Of a DNA stretch of 16,419 nt, positions 1 to 6,638 are shown in pieces. The stretch comes from an uncultured Spirochaetales bacterium (GTDB lineage: Bacteria > Spirochaetota > Spirochaetia > Sphaerochaetales > Sphaerochaetaceae): assembly GCA_945947045.1 (NCBI GenBank), contig CAMEXG010000024.1, forward strand, positions 1-16,419, given 5' to 3'. A program made the position numbers and the translations under genes. Every line of letters begins with the position of its first letter. Position 1 is the first letter of the stretch. The notes beneath the pieces are model-generated. The model did not search any database. It was not told the DNA's origin and worked only from the letters and a program-made list of their open reading frames with translations.

Positions 1-145
1 CTTCCTTCCATTGGACAAGATCCGCTTCTTCCTTTACTGCCTCCAGCTTTTGGCTCTGGGTAAAGTGGATGGATGAGAAAAGAGACGAAAGTGAGTCTCT
101 TATGGTGCTTGGTAATGAAGAAAAGATATCCTGAAATGCATTCAT
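1..145 (-). CDS. Unrecognised protein, N-terminal part (runs off window start)
   Basis: An open minus-strand frame starts with ATG at 145-143 and runs 48 codons to the window edge without a stop. It begins MNAFQDIFSS and continues as a Ser/Leu-rich, probably helical stretch ending near EADLVQWKE. I do not recognise the family. The frame is divergent from uvrC with only 49 bp between the two start codons, so both promoters would have to lie in that gap. No good Shine-Dalgarno precedes the ATG, which weakens the call. The uninterrupted frame and sensible codons are the support. It could also be a chance open frame; sequence to the left of the window would decide. Confidence 0.45.
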   Translation of the reverse strand, partial: MNAFQDIFSSLPSTIRDSLSSLFSSIHFTQSQKLEAVKEEADLVQWKE

Positions 146-194
146 ATTAGAAGTGTAGCTTTTCTTTTCTTTCAGGGGAATATATCCTTTCAAT

Positions 195-1976
195 ATGAGC
201 GAAAGTGCAAGAGATCAGGCAAGATCACTACCAGAGAATCCTGGGTGTTATCTAATGAAGAATGCCGAAGGTACAGTTATATATGTGGGAAAGGCCAAGA
301 ACCTAAAGAGGAGAGTAAACTCATACTTTCTCCCCAATAGAAACGCAAAGACTGCAGCTTTGGTGGAGAAGATCGTAAATATTGAGTACGTAATAACAGG
401 AAACGAGTATGAAGCTCTTGTCCTGGAGAACAATCTGATAAAGAAATACAACCCCCACTATAATATTCTTCTGAAAGATGGAAAGAGTTACCCTCTTATA
501 AGAATCACTAACGAAGACTATCCAAGGGTGTTCAAAACAAGAAGAGTGATAAAAGACGGCAGCCTCTACTATGGCCCATATCCTGATGGAAAGAGACTTG
601 ATATGTATCTGGAGACAGTGGAGGATACTTATCCGTTACGTCTCTGCCAAGGAGTGCTGAAGAAGAAATCCACTCCTTGTCTATACTACCATATGAAGAA
701 ATGCTCGGGGCCTTGTATCGGCGCCATAAGTAAAGACGAGTACGGCGAGTACATAAAAGAAGTAAAAGACTTTCTCTCCGGCGATGATTCTTCTCTCTCC
801 AGAAAAGTAAAGAAAGAGATGATGGAGGCATCGAAGAAGCTGGATTTCGAGACAGCTGCAAAGAAGAGGGATCTTCTTGAAGCACTCTCTGTCATGCAGA
901 GTAATCAGGGTGTAGACGATATGGATACTAGTGAAGACAGCCGTGACTATGCAGCCATCGAGATGAGGGCATATCTCTGTACAGTGTCTATTATGCAGTT
1001 CAGGGACGGCCGCTTGATCGGAAAGGCGATGTATAGGGCCGAGTGTCTTGGAGATGAGACGGAGACACTTCTTTCTTTCTTGATCCAATACTATAGCGAC
1101 GGCGACACTCTTCCTCACGAGTTATATGTCTCCCACGATATAGACGCCGAGCTATTGTCCAAGTTCTTTAAAGAAGAACTGGGAAAACCATTGAAGGTTG
1201 AGATACCTAAGGATGGAAAGCACTACAGAATACTGCGTCTTGCCGGGGAAAACGCCACAAGGGACGTGGAGAAGAGGCTTAAGAACGTTGACAATACTCC
1301 TGCTTTGGAGAGGCTTAGGGAAATAACGAACATCGATACTCTTCCTTCCTTGATTGAGGGATTCGACATCGCCCAGCTTTCAGGAAAATATACTGTAGCG
1401 TCCCTTATTGTCTTCAGAGATGGTAATCCATCAAATAAAGAGTATCGTCATTTCTCAATGAAGAGCCTGGAGGATAATGAGATAAATGACTTCCAGTCTA
1501 TTCATGAAGCCGTATTCAGACGATATAAAAGGCAGAGGGATGAAAAGGCCCAGCTTCCAGACCTGTTGATGGTCGACGGAGGTATTGGACAAGTTAATGC
1601 AGCCATCGCGGCTCTCGACGAACTGGGGCTCTCTTTTCCTGTGGTGGGACTAGCGGAGAAGCATGAAGAGATTGTCTTCCCGGATAACACTTCTCTTCTT
1701 TTGGACCATAGCGATCCAGGACTAAGGGTATTGATTGCCCTTAGGGACGAATGTCATAGATTCGCCACGTCTTTTAACCAGAGAATGAGAAGTAAGGACG
1801 CCTCCTTTAAACTCCTGGAGTCCATCGATGGAGTGGGGCCTGAGAGAAGTAAGAGGATAATGCAGACTTATCAGAGTGTGGACGCGATACTCTCACTTAC
1901 TCCCGAAGAGCTTGCCAAGGGAGCCAAGATTCCTCTACCTGTAGCGGAAAGAGTGCTTCGTAAGCTTAACTTTTAA
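195..1976 (+). CDS. uvrC: UvrABC system protein C (excinuclease subunit)
   Basis: UvrC makes the 3' and 5' incisions around bulky DNA lesions after UvrA/UvrB recognition. All expected domains are present in 593 residues. The N-terminal GIY-YIG nuclease has GCYLMK at 17-22 and YVGKAKNLKRR at 30-40. Four cysteines (C151, C162, C170, C174) match the spacing of the Fe-S cluster ligands reported for E. coli UvrC. A UVR UvrB-binding helix pair lies at about 204-236. The RNase H-like C-terminal nuclease has D391 (FDIAQLSG), D461 (VDGG) and H521 (HRFATSFNQ). A terminal helix-hairpin-helix includes IDGVGPERSKRI. An AGGGG lies about 16 bp before the ATG, longer than ideal, but the ATG fits the family N-terminus. 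The 3' end overlaps convergent holA by 11 bp. Nothing suggests it is inactive. Confidence 0.98.
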   Translation: MSESARDQARSLPENPGCYLMKNAEGTVIYVGKAKNLKRRVNSYFLPNRNAKTAALVEKIVNIEYVITGNEYEALVLENNLIKKYNPHYNILLKDGKSYPLIRITNEDYPRVFKTRRVIKDGSLYYGPYPDGKRLDMYLETVEDTYPLRLCQGVLKKKSTPCLYYHMKKCSGPCIGAISKDEYGEYIKEVKDFLSGDDSSLSRKVKKEMMEASKKLDFETAAKKRDLLEALSVMQSNQGVDDMDTSEDSRDYAAIEMRAYLCTVSIMQFRDGRLIGKAMYRAECLGDETETLLSFLIQYYSDGDTLPHELYVSHDIDAELLSKFFKEELGKPLKVEIPKDGKHYRILRLAGENATRDVEKRLKNVDNTPALERLREITNIDTLPSLIEGFDIAQLSGKYTVASLIVFRDGNPSNKEYRHFSMKSLEDNEINDFQSIHEAVFRRYKRQRDEKAQLPDLLMVDGGIGQVNAAIAALDELGLSFPVVGLAEKHEEIVFPDNTSLLLDHSDPGLRVLIALRDECHRFATSFNQRMRSKDASFKLLESIDGVGPERSKRIMQTYQSVDAILSLTPEELAKGAKIPLPVAERVLRKLNF

Positions 1977-3051
1977 AGTAGTTCTTCTCTAAAGAAGGTG
2001 GATCTAAGGATAAAGGAGTCTCTCTTCCTTTGTCCGCAACTATTGTGTAGACAAGGTTCTCTGCATAAAGCTTCAATAGATCGGTGGATGAAGACTTTAT
2101 TATTGTATCGTAGCGGCCAAGGAGAGAGATTATTCTTCTTGTATCTTCCAGCGTATATATTCTCATGGCCTTGCGGTACAAGTCTTTCTCCCTTCCTCCT
2201 ACGCCTACATTTCTCTTTGCCCCGGGACGGGAAGGGTAAGGAGAGACAAAGGTGACGGTATCGAATATTTCTTTCTCGCTTTTCTTCTCTTTCTGCATAA
2301 TGATACAGGCTTCAAGACGCCTGAAAGAAGTCGCCATGACAGAAAGTGCCGGGATAATATCTCGGCTGTCATTGAGAAGAATAGAGGAGACGGAAAGAAG
2401 AGCCTTCTCCAAGTTGCCTTCTCCTATCGCCCTAAAGAGAGAATAACCATTTTCACCCTTGGTCCTGACGCTGTAGGCTTCTATTGTCTCCAGGGTGATA
2501 GTTTTGTCTTCGCTTTTCTGGATTTTAAGGAAATTAGTGATCGACCCTACAAGATTCTTCATTTCCTGGGTGTTGTTGTCTACAGAAGAGAGAATCTCAT
2601 CGATGGCGTCTTCTGTTATTCTATACCCTTCTTTAGATGCAAACTCTCTGATCCAGCGCCTTTTTTCGTTATCGAACATCTCCCAGAAAACAATTGTGTT
2701 TTCCTTGCCGGCTACACCGACAAGGCTCTTAGGAAGGTTTACAGAAGATGTTTCCGTCGTCGTCACTATAAGGGTGCAGTCATCTTGAGGATTGTCTCCG
2801 AAGTCAGAAAGAGAAGAATATGTTTCGTCTGTCTTCTTTACGTTCTCATAATGCTTTAAGACCACAAAGCGATAGGAAGAAAACAGGGAGCTCTGGGAAA
2901 GAGCGGAGGAAATGCCGCCGCCGTCTTCATCTCCCCCAAAGAAGACATATTCCTCTGTGTCGGGATAGAGAGAACGGATTTTATTTCTCTCACGTTTTAT
3001 GAATTCACTTTTTTCTCCCTCTTCCGGTCCTAAGAGCAAAAATACAGCCAC
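1966..3051 (-). CDS. holA: DNA polymerase III subunit delta (clamp-loader wrench)
   Basis: Delta opens the beta sliding clamp as part of the clamp loader. The 361-residue protein starts AVFLLLGPEEGEKSEFIKR, typical of the delta N-terminal domain (a AAA-like fold without a working P-loop), followed by the divergent middle and C-terminal helical collar. E. coli delta is 343 residues. A longer reading starting at 3087 would lie inside lexA. I chose GTG at 3051-3049 because a GGAGG lies 8 bp upstream, the GTG overlaps the lexA stop (TAGTG), and the protein then begins at the conserved LLG segment. This implies translational coupling to lexA. The gene ends 11 bp inside convergent uvrC, leaving no room for an ordinary terminator. 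The assignment rests on overall pattern; delta is poorly conserved between phyla. Confidence 0.85.
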   Translation of the reverse strand: MAVFLLLGPEEGEKSEFIKRERNKIRSLYPDTEEYVFFGGDEDGGGISSALSQSSLFSSYRFVVLKHYENVKKTDETYSSLSDFGDNPQDDCTLIVTTTETSSVNLPKSLVGVAGKENTIVFWEMFDNEKRRWIREFASKEGYRITEDAIDEILSSVDNNTQEMKNLVGSITNFLKIQKSEDKTITLETIEAYSVRTKGENGYSLFRAIGEGNLEKALLSVSSILLNDSRDIIPALSVMATSFRRLEACIIMQKEKKSEKEIFDTVTFVSPYPSRPGAKRNVGVGGREKDLYRKAMRIYTLEDTRRIISLLGRYDTIIKSSSTDLLKLYAENLVYTIVADKGRETPLSLDPPSLEKNYFKS

Positions 3052-3650
3052 TAATATTTCCTCCGTATCTCCCTGAGAATACCACAAATTACAATCTTTT
3101 TGCTCCTGGTAATACCCATACTATCGTTTTCTGGCCAAAGTTCAGTGAGAGTCTTTAATTTTCTTAGTCTCCTAAGCTCCATTTTTCCTTCTCCTCCCTC
3201 TGGATACCCTAGGACGATGTCACCATCTTTTGCTTCTCTCTCACAATCCATAATGGCGATGTCTCCAGGGATTATTCCTCCTTCCTTCATGGACCATGAT
3301 GACACTATAAAAGCAAAAGAGGAGGTAGAATAAAGAGAAGAAGGAATAAAGAGGCTCTCAATACTTCCATTTTTTATCATCTCCTCGTCAGGTTCAGAAG
3401 AAAAGAAAGGAATAGGAGTATTTATCCTGTCTTTTCTTGTTTCCTCAGGAAGGATGATGGCTCTGGCTCCACCATTGTTTTTTTCTATTAGTCCCTTTTT
3501 CTCCATAGAAGTCAGAGCGTAGTGAACAGCCGATGGAGATACTTTAAAGTGTTCTGCAATCTCTCTGAGGCTAGGAGCAAAGCCATACTCAGAGATAAAA
3601 GAAGAGATGAAAAGAAGTATTTCCTGCTGTTTTTTTGTGGGACCTTTCAT
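3051..3650 (-). CDS. lexA: LexA-family repressor with altered self-cleavage residues
   Basis: LexA represses DNA-damage genes and normally inactivates itself by RecA-stimulated cleavage. This 199-residue protein has a typical LexA winged helix at 1-70: TKKQQEILLFI, then SLREIAEHFKVSPSAVHYAL as the recognition helix-turn-helix, then KKGLIEKNNGGARAI. The S24-peptidase-like C-terminus keeps the nucleophile S120 (in SWSM, usually G-D/N-S-M) and the following GGIIPGD and DGDIV segments. The general-base lysine (E. coli K156) aligns to R160 (codon AGG) in MELRRLRK. The Ala-Gly scissile bond (84-85 in E. coli) aligns to Ser-Ser at 84-85 before Glu-Pro. Self-cleavage is therefore doubtful. The ATG lacks a near Shine-Dalgarno. 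The gene is first in a coupled pair with holA. It could be a LexA paralogue with a different trigger rather than the SOS repressor. Confidence 0.85.
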   Translation of the reverse strand: MKGPTKKQQEILLFISSFISEYGFAPSLREIAEHFKVSPSAVHYALTSMEKKGLIEKNNGGARAIILPEETRKDRINTPIPFFSSEPDEEMIKNGSIESLFIPSSLYSTSSFAFIVSSWSMKEGGIIPGDIAIMDCEREAKDGDIVLGYPEGGEGKMELRRLRKLKTLTELWPENDSMGITRSKKIVICGILREIRRKY

Positions 3651-3792
3651 AACTAAATGTTAAATCTCTCCCATCCCTGATTCAATCACAATGTTGCAAA
3701 AAGGTTTTTTCCCAAATGAAAAGAAAGAAGCTGAGAAGAAGAAAATAAGTACAGTTTTATGAGAAAAGGGCAGTGTTAATAACAGGACTATT
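3651..3792. other. lexA upstream region, no gene seen
   Basis: This AT-rich stretch must hold the lexA-holA promoter. Next to the lexA start is a short dyad, TAAC-N5-GTTA (3650-3662). Further out are GATTCAATC (3679-3687, a small palindrome) and ATGTTGCAAAAA (3691-3702), a 12-mer that also occurs at 14808-14819 before the second ATPase. I cannot assign -35 or -10 boxes with confidence. Any of these dyads could be a LexA operator, but none matches the E. coli or Bacillus consensus. Confidence 0.3.
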
Positions 3793-4056
3793 CTAAATCT
3801 TTACCTGCAACGACTGATAATATGCACCGTTAGGCCATTTATAAAAAAGGCACTTTCCCAGCTCTTGTCCAAGTTTCACAAATGACGGTCCTACTGCTCT
3901 AATGGGAGGAGGATATTGGGAATGGAACATCTCGGTGTCAGTATCAAAAACAAGCATGTGCTTTGGGATGACTCTATTCCTGGAACAAAGAGAATCTAGT
4001 ATGTAGGCAGAGGAGTAGTCGCTGATAAACAGCCCTGTAGTTTTCCTCTGCCTTGC
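3793..4056 (-). pseudogene. 3' remnant of a LacI-family transcriptional regulator
   Basis: Reading the minus strand, 87 sense codons followed by TAG (3795-3793) encode a sugar-binding-regulator-like C-terminus: TTGLFISDYSSAYILDSL, then an IPKHMLVFDTDTE segment, then IRAVGPSFVKLGQELGKCLF near the end. This resembles the last third of LacI/GalR-type regulators, where such proteins end in a repeated 'x-Q-x-x-x-x-x-G' helix and a short tail. The frame is closed upstream by TAG (4059-4057). It has no DNA-binding domain and no start codon in a sensible place, so most of the gene is missing. The break lies next to the repeat-rich promoter of the ATPase at 4221, which suggests that arrival of the ATPase gene or a deletion removed the rest. 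The family call is from pattern only. Confidence 0.6.
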
Positions 4057-4167
4057 CTAATTCAAATCATAATCAAAACGCAAAACGTAAAGATGTTATA
4101 AGCTTGTCTGTTTAGAAGTTATTGAATTCAAATACACTTTCTGTGGGTATTTGAGGATTGTAACTAA

Positions 4168-4214
4168 TATAACCCCTTTTAATCTTCTTAATATGGGGTT
4201 ATAATGGGGTTATA
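4168..4214 (+). promoter_or_regulatory. GGGGTTATA repeat array and -10-like box before the ATPase
   Basis: The 9-mer GGGGTTATA occurs at 4195-4203 and 4206-4214, and its reverse complement TATAACCCC at 4168-4176. The two forward copies are part of a perfect 11-bp tandem repeat TGGGGTTATAA (4194-4204 and 4205-4215), that is, one helical turn apart. A perfect TATAAT lies at 4200-4205 inside the first copy; no good -35 is seen 17 bp upstream. The inverted and tandem copies over a -10 box suggest a repressor or autoregulator binding site for the downstream gene. This is inference. Confidence 0.5.
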
Positions 4215-4220
4215 AATAAG

Positions 4221-6014
4221 GTGGGCAGAGTGAAGACAAATGATGATAAGATAGCGAGATTAGAAGAAGAGATATCAGAGCTTCCTATTGGATATATTTC
4301 AAAGAAAAACATAAACGGAAAGATAAGACAGTATCATCAATGGACAGAAGACGGGAAAAAGAAAAGTAAGTATTTAGACAGTGAAACAGCCTTAGTAGTG
4401 GCGGAAAGAATTGCAAAAAGAAAGGAATTGGAGAAAGAACTGAAGATTGAAAAGGCGCTTCTTCCTCGTAGAAGTACAAAGAGAACGGTTAATTCTTTAT
4501 TGTTCAAGACAAATATCCTTATTTCCGACAACCTAAAGGCTTTTATTCAAAGGGCAGCCAGTTTAAAGAGTCGTCCATGCCTGAAACAAATGCAATTATT
4601 CTTAGATTCTGGGACCCAGAGCCGCGTGTTTATTCTTTATGGATTAAGAAGGACAGGGAAGACCACACTAATTCAGCAGGCGATTACAAGCTTTAATCAA
4701 AGCCAATTTGAAAAGACAGTTTTTATTCAAATCTCTCCTGAAGATACTCTCTCTGCTGTCAACCATGACATGAAAATACTCTTGGAGCAAGGTTATAAAT
4801 ATGTGTTTATTGATGAGGTGACTCTTCTTGAGGATTTTATAGAAGGGGCGGCTGTCTTCTCTGATATCTATGCCTCGTCTGGAATGAAGATAGTATTGTC
4901 TGGAACAGATTCTTTGGGTTTCTTGTTTTCCTCTGACGATTCTCTTTATGACAGATGTGAAATGTTACACACGACTTTTATTCCATATAGGGAGTTTGAA
5001 AATGTGCTTGGAATATCTGGTATAGATGAGTATATCCGCTATGGAGGAACAATGAGCCTTAGTGGGATTAATTATAACGAGCATTCCATATTCTCTAATA
5101 AAGAAAGTACGGATGCCTACGTTGATAGTGCCATAGCGAAGAATATACAGCACTCTCTGAAATACTATCAGAATGCAGGACACTTCAGGCACTTAGAGGA
5201 TCTTTATGAGAAAAATGAGTTGACTAGTGTAATAAACAGAGTGGTGGAAGATATAAACCATCGTTTTACACTTAGTGTCCTTATAGATGATTTTATCTCC
5301 CATGATTTAGGACTATCTGCAAGAAATCTTTTGCATGATAGAAATAATCCTATAGATATTTTCGAGCACATCGATAAAAAAGCCTTTACTGAGTCTTTGA
5401 GAAAGGCCTTGGACATTCTTAATAAAGAAGAACAGACTGTGGAAATTAAAGACGCACACCGCATTGAGATTAAAGAGTATCTAGATCTATTGGATCTTAC
5501 TGTAGATGTTCCTGTAGAGACTATTCCGATAGTCAACGAAAAAACATATCAGACTTGTGTTTCCCAGCCTGGGCTCAGATATTCCCAGGCAGAGGCTCTT
5601 GTGAAAGAGCTGATGAAAGATGAAAACTTTCAAAGTTTCTCAATTGTAGACAGAAAACATATTCTGGACAGAATACTTAATGAGATTAAGGGCCGCATGA
5701 TGGAAGAAATCGTTCTTCTGGAAACGAAAAAGGCAATGAAAGATAAGGAAGTGTTCAAACTTAAATTTGCAGTAGGTGAGTTTGATATGGTTGTTTTTGA
5801 TTCAGAGAATATTACTTCTGAAATATATGAAATCAAGCACAGCACTGAAGCTTTTCCTGATCAGTATCGCCATTTAGTGGATGAAAAGAAGTGCAGGGAG
5901 ACTGAGTTCCAATTTGGTCGGATTATTCGAAAGTGTGTGATATACAGAGGAGAGAATCGAAGAGAAGGGGAAATTGAGTATCTAAATGTGGAGGAATATC
6001 TGAAAGGTCTTTGA
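4221..6014 (+). CDS. AAA ATPase with DUF6788-like N-terminus and PD-(D/E)XK-like C-terminus
   Basis: This 597-residue protein looks like three parts. Residues 10-80 (LPIGYISKKNINGKIRQYHQ, then a KSKYL segment) resemble the small DUF6788-type domain. Residues 130-275 are an AAA_14-like P-loop ATPase: Walker A GLRRTGKTT (141-149), Walker B YVFIDE (194-199), sensor-like IVLSGTDS (224-231), and IRYGG at 272-276. The C-terminal 490-560 region has E495, D522 (GEFDMVVFD) and E537-x-K539 (IYEIKHS), the pattern of a PD-(D/E)XK nuclease fold. Substrate and role are unknown; related ATPases are common accessory genes in gut bacteria. GTG at 4221 has little Shine-Dalgarno; GTG at 4230, preceded by AAGGTGG, is an alternative start. 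Arginine codons are mostly AGA/AGG, as in neighbours. It is monocistronic, with its own repeat-rich promoter and terminator. Confidence 0.75.
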   Translation: MGRVKTNDDKIARLEEEISELPIGYISKKNINGKIRQYHQWTEDGKKKSKYLDSETALVVAERIAKRKELEKELKIEKALLPRRSTKRTVNSLLFKTNILISDNLKAFIQRAASLKSRPCLKQMQLFLDSGTQSRVFILYGLRRTGKTTLIQQAITSFNQSQFEKTVFIQISPEDTLSAVNHDMKILLEQGYKYVFIDEVTLLEDFIEGAAVFSDIYASSGMKIVLSGTDSLGFLFSSDDSLYDRCEMLHTTFIPYREFENVLGISGIDEYIRYGGTMSLSGINYNEHSIFSNKESTDAYVDSAIAKNIQHSLKYYQNAGHFRHLEDLYEKNELTSVINRVVEDINHRFTLSVLIDDFISHDLGLSARNLLHDRNNPIDIFEHIDKKAFTESLRKALDILNKEEQTVEIKDAHRIEIKEYLDLLDLTVDVPVETIPIVNEKTYQTCVSQPGLRYSQAEALVKELMKDENFQSFSIVDRKHILDRILNEIKGRMMEEIVLLETKKAMKDKEVFKLKFAVGEFDMVVFDSENITSEIYEIKHSTEAFPDQYRHLVDEKKCRETEFQFGRIIRKCVIYRGENRREGEIEYLNVEEYLKGL

Positions 6015-6025
6015 TTCAAAGAAGA

Positions 6026-6046
6026 AGGGCCCTTTTTTCGGGCCCT
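6026..6046. terminator. Hairpin terminator between the ATPase gene and hpf, possibly bidirectional
   Basis: AGGGCCC (6026-6032) and GGGCCCT (6040-6046) form a perfect 7-bp GC-rich stem around a TTTTTTC loop. The hairpin sits 11 bp after the ATPase stop and 12 bp after the hpf stop, so it can serve both convergent genes. The T-rich flank is better on the hpf side (TTCTTCTTT when read on the minus strand); the plus-strand side has no T tract. Confidence 0.7.
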
Positions 6047-6058
6047 CTGTAGTCTCTA

Positions 6059-6355
6059 TCAGTTGTCTTTCATTATCTCCTTTTCTTTTTTTGCCACTGA
6101 TTGGATCTTATCTGCAAGTTTCTCTATACCTTCATATAATTCGTAGCAGTCCTCGCTGACGACTTTTTCCTTTCTCCATACGAAGTGAAGTACAGCATCG
6201 ATGTGGAAACCGATACCCTTCGCCTCCTTCTTTACAGCGATGTCGAGATCGTGAAGATAATCTTCTGCGAAAGCGATCTTCTGGAGCTTTTTGTCGAGAA
6301 ATGCTCTGTCTTCGTCGTTTGGTGTGTAGCCGATGCCTCTGAAAGTGATGTTCAT
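6059..6355 (-). CDS. hpf: Short ribosome hibernation promoting factor (HPF/RaiA family)
   Basis: HPF binds the 30S decoding region and promotes inactive ribosome dimers or monomers in stationary phase. The 98-residue protein matches the short S30AE-type factor: MNITFRGIGYTPNDEDRAFL, then HDLDIAVKKEAKGIGFHIDA, then a helical C-terminus with YEGIEKLADKI. It lacks the C-terminal dimerisation domain of long HPFs. An in-frame extension to 6457 exists, but ATG at 6355 has an excellent Shine-Dalgarno (GAGGAGG, 5 bp upstream) and begins at the conserved beta strand, so I chose it. In proteobacteria hpf usually lies directly behind rpoN. Here it is on the same strand as rpoN but separated by the alkaline phosphatase and YibE/F genes. 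A 10-bp inverted repeat lies upstream. Confidence 0.9.
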   Translation of the reverse strand: MNITFRGIGYTPNDEDRAFLDKKLQKIAFAEDYLHDLDIAVKKEAKGIGFHIDAVLHFVWRKEKVVSEDCYELYEGIEKLADKIQSVAKKEKEIMKDN

Positions 6356-6401
6356 ATTTACCTCCTCTTTCCTCTGGCCTTTGCAGTCTAAGCGATATCC
6401 C

Positions 6402-6438
6402 GAAGGATAATCCAATATCTCTAATATAATTATCCTTC
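6402..6438. promoter_or_regulatory. 10-bp perfect inverted repeat upstream of hpf
   Basis: GAAGGATAAT (6402-6411) and ATTATCCTTC (6429-6438) are perfect reverse complements, separated by a 17-bp AT-rich spacer. The repeat lies 47-83 bp upstream of the hpf start. It could be an operator for a dimeric regulator overlapping the hpf promoter, or a hairpin in the 5' leader. The sequence alone does not separate the two. Confidence 0.5.
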
Positions 6439-6638
6439 CTAAAGGGTGAAAATACAAATGGAAATCATGTGTTGTTCCTTAGTAGACGGTTTTTTATAGA
6501 GATAAAAGAATACAGATAAAGAAAAAGCAGGGGATAATATTTTTTATTTTTTACACTGATTTTCAAAGACTTAACCGTTTCACATCATTACTTTTAATAC
6601 TTCTCTTTCATGATTAGTTCATCTTTAAGGAGAATGAA

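Noticed and set aside
3052..3087. Longer holA start inside lexA
   Set aside because: The extra residues have no family support, while the GTG at 3051 has a well-placed Shine-Dalgarno.
6356..6457. Longer hpf start
   Set aside because: The extension runs through the inverted repeat and the strong Shine-Dalgarno; the protein family starts at the ATG at 6355.
6458..6638. Pho box or sigma-54 promoter before the alkaline phosphatase
   Set aside because: TTAACC and TTAATA words occur, but no convincing repeated Pho box or TGGCAC-N5-TTGC pattern is present.
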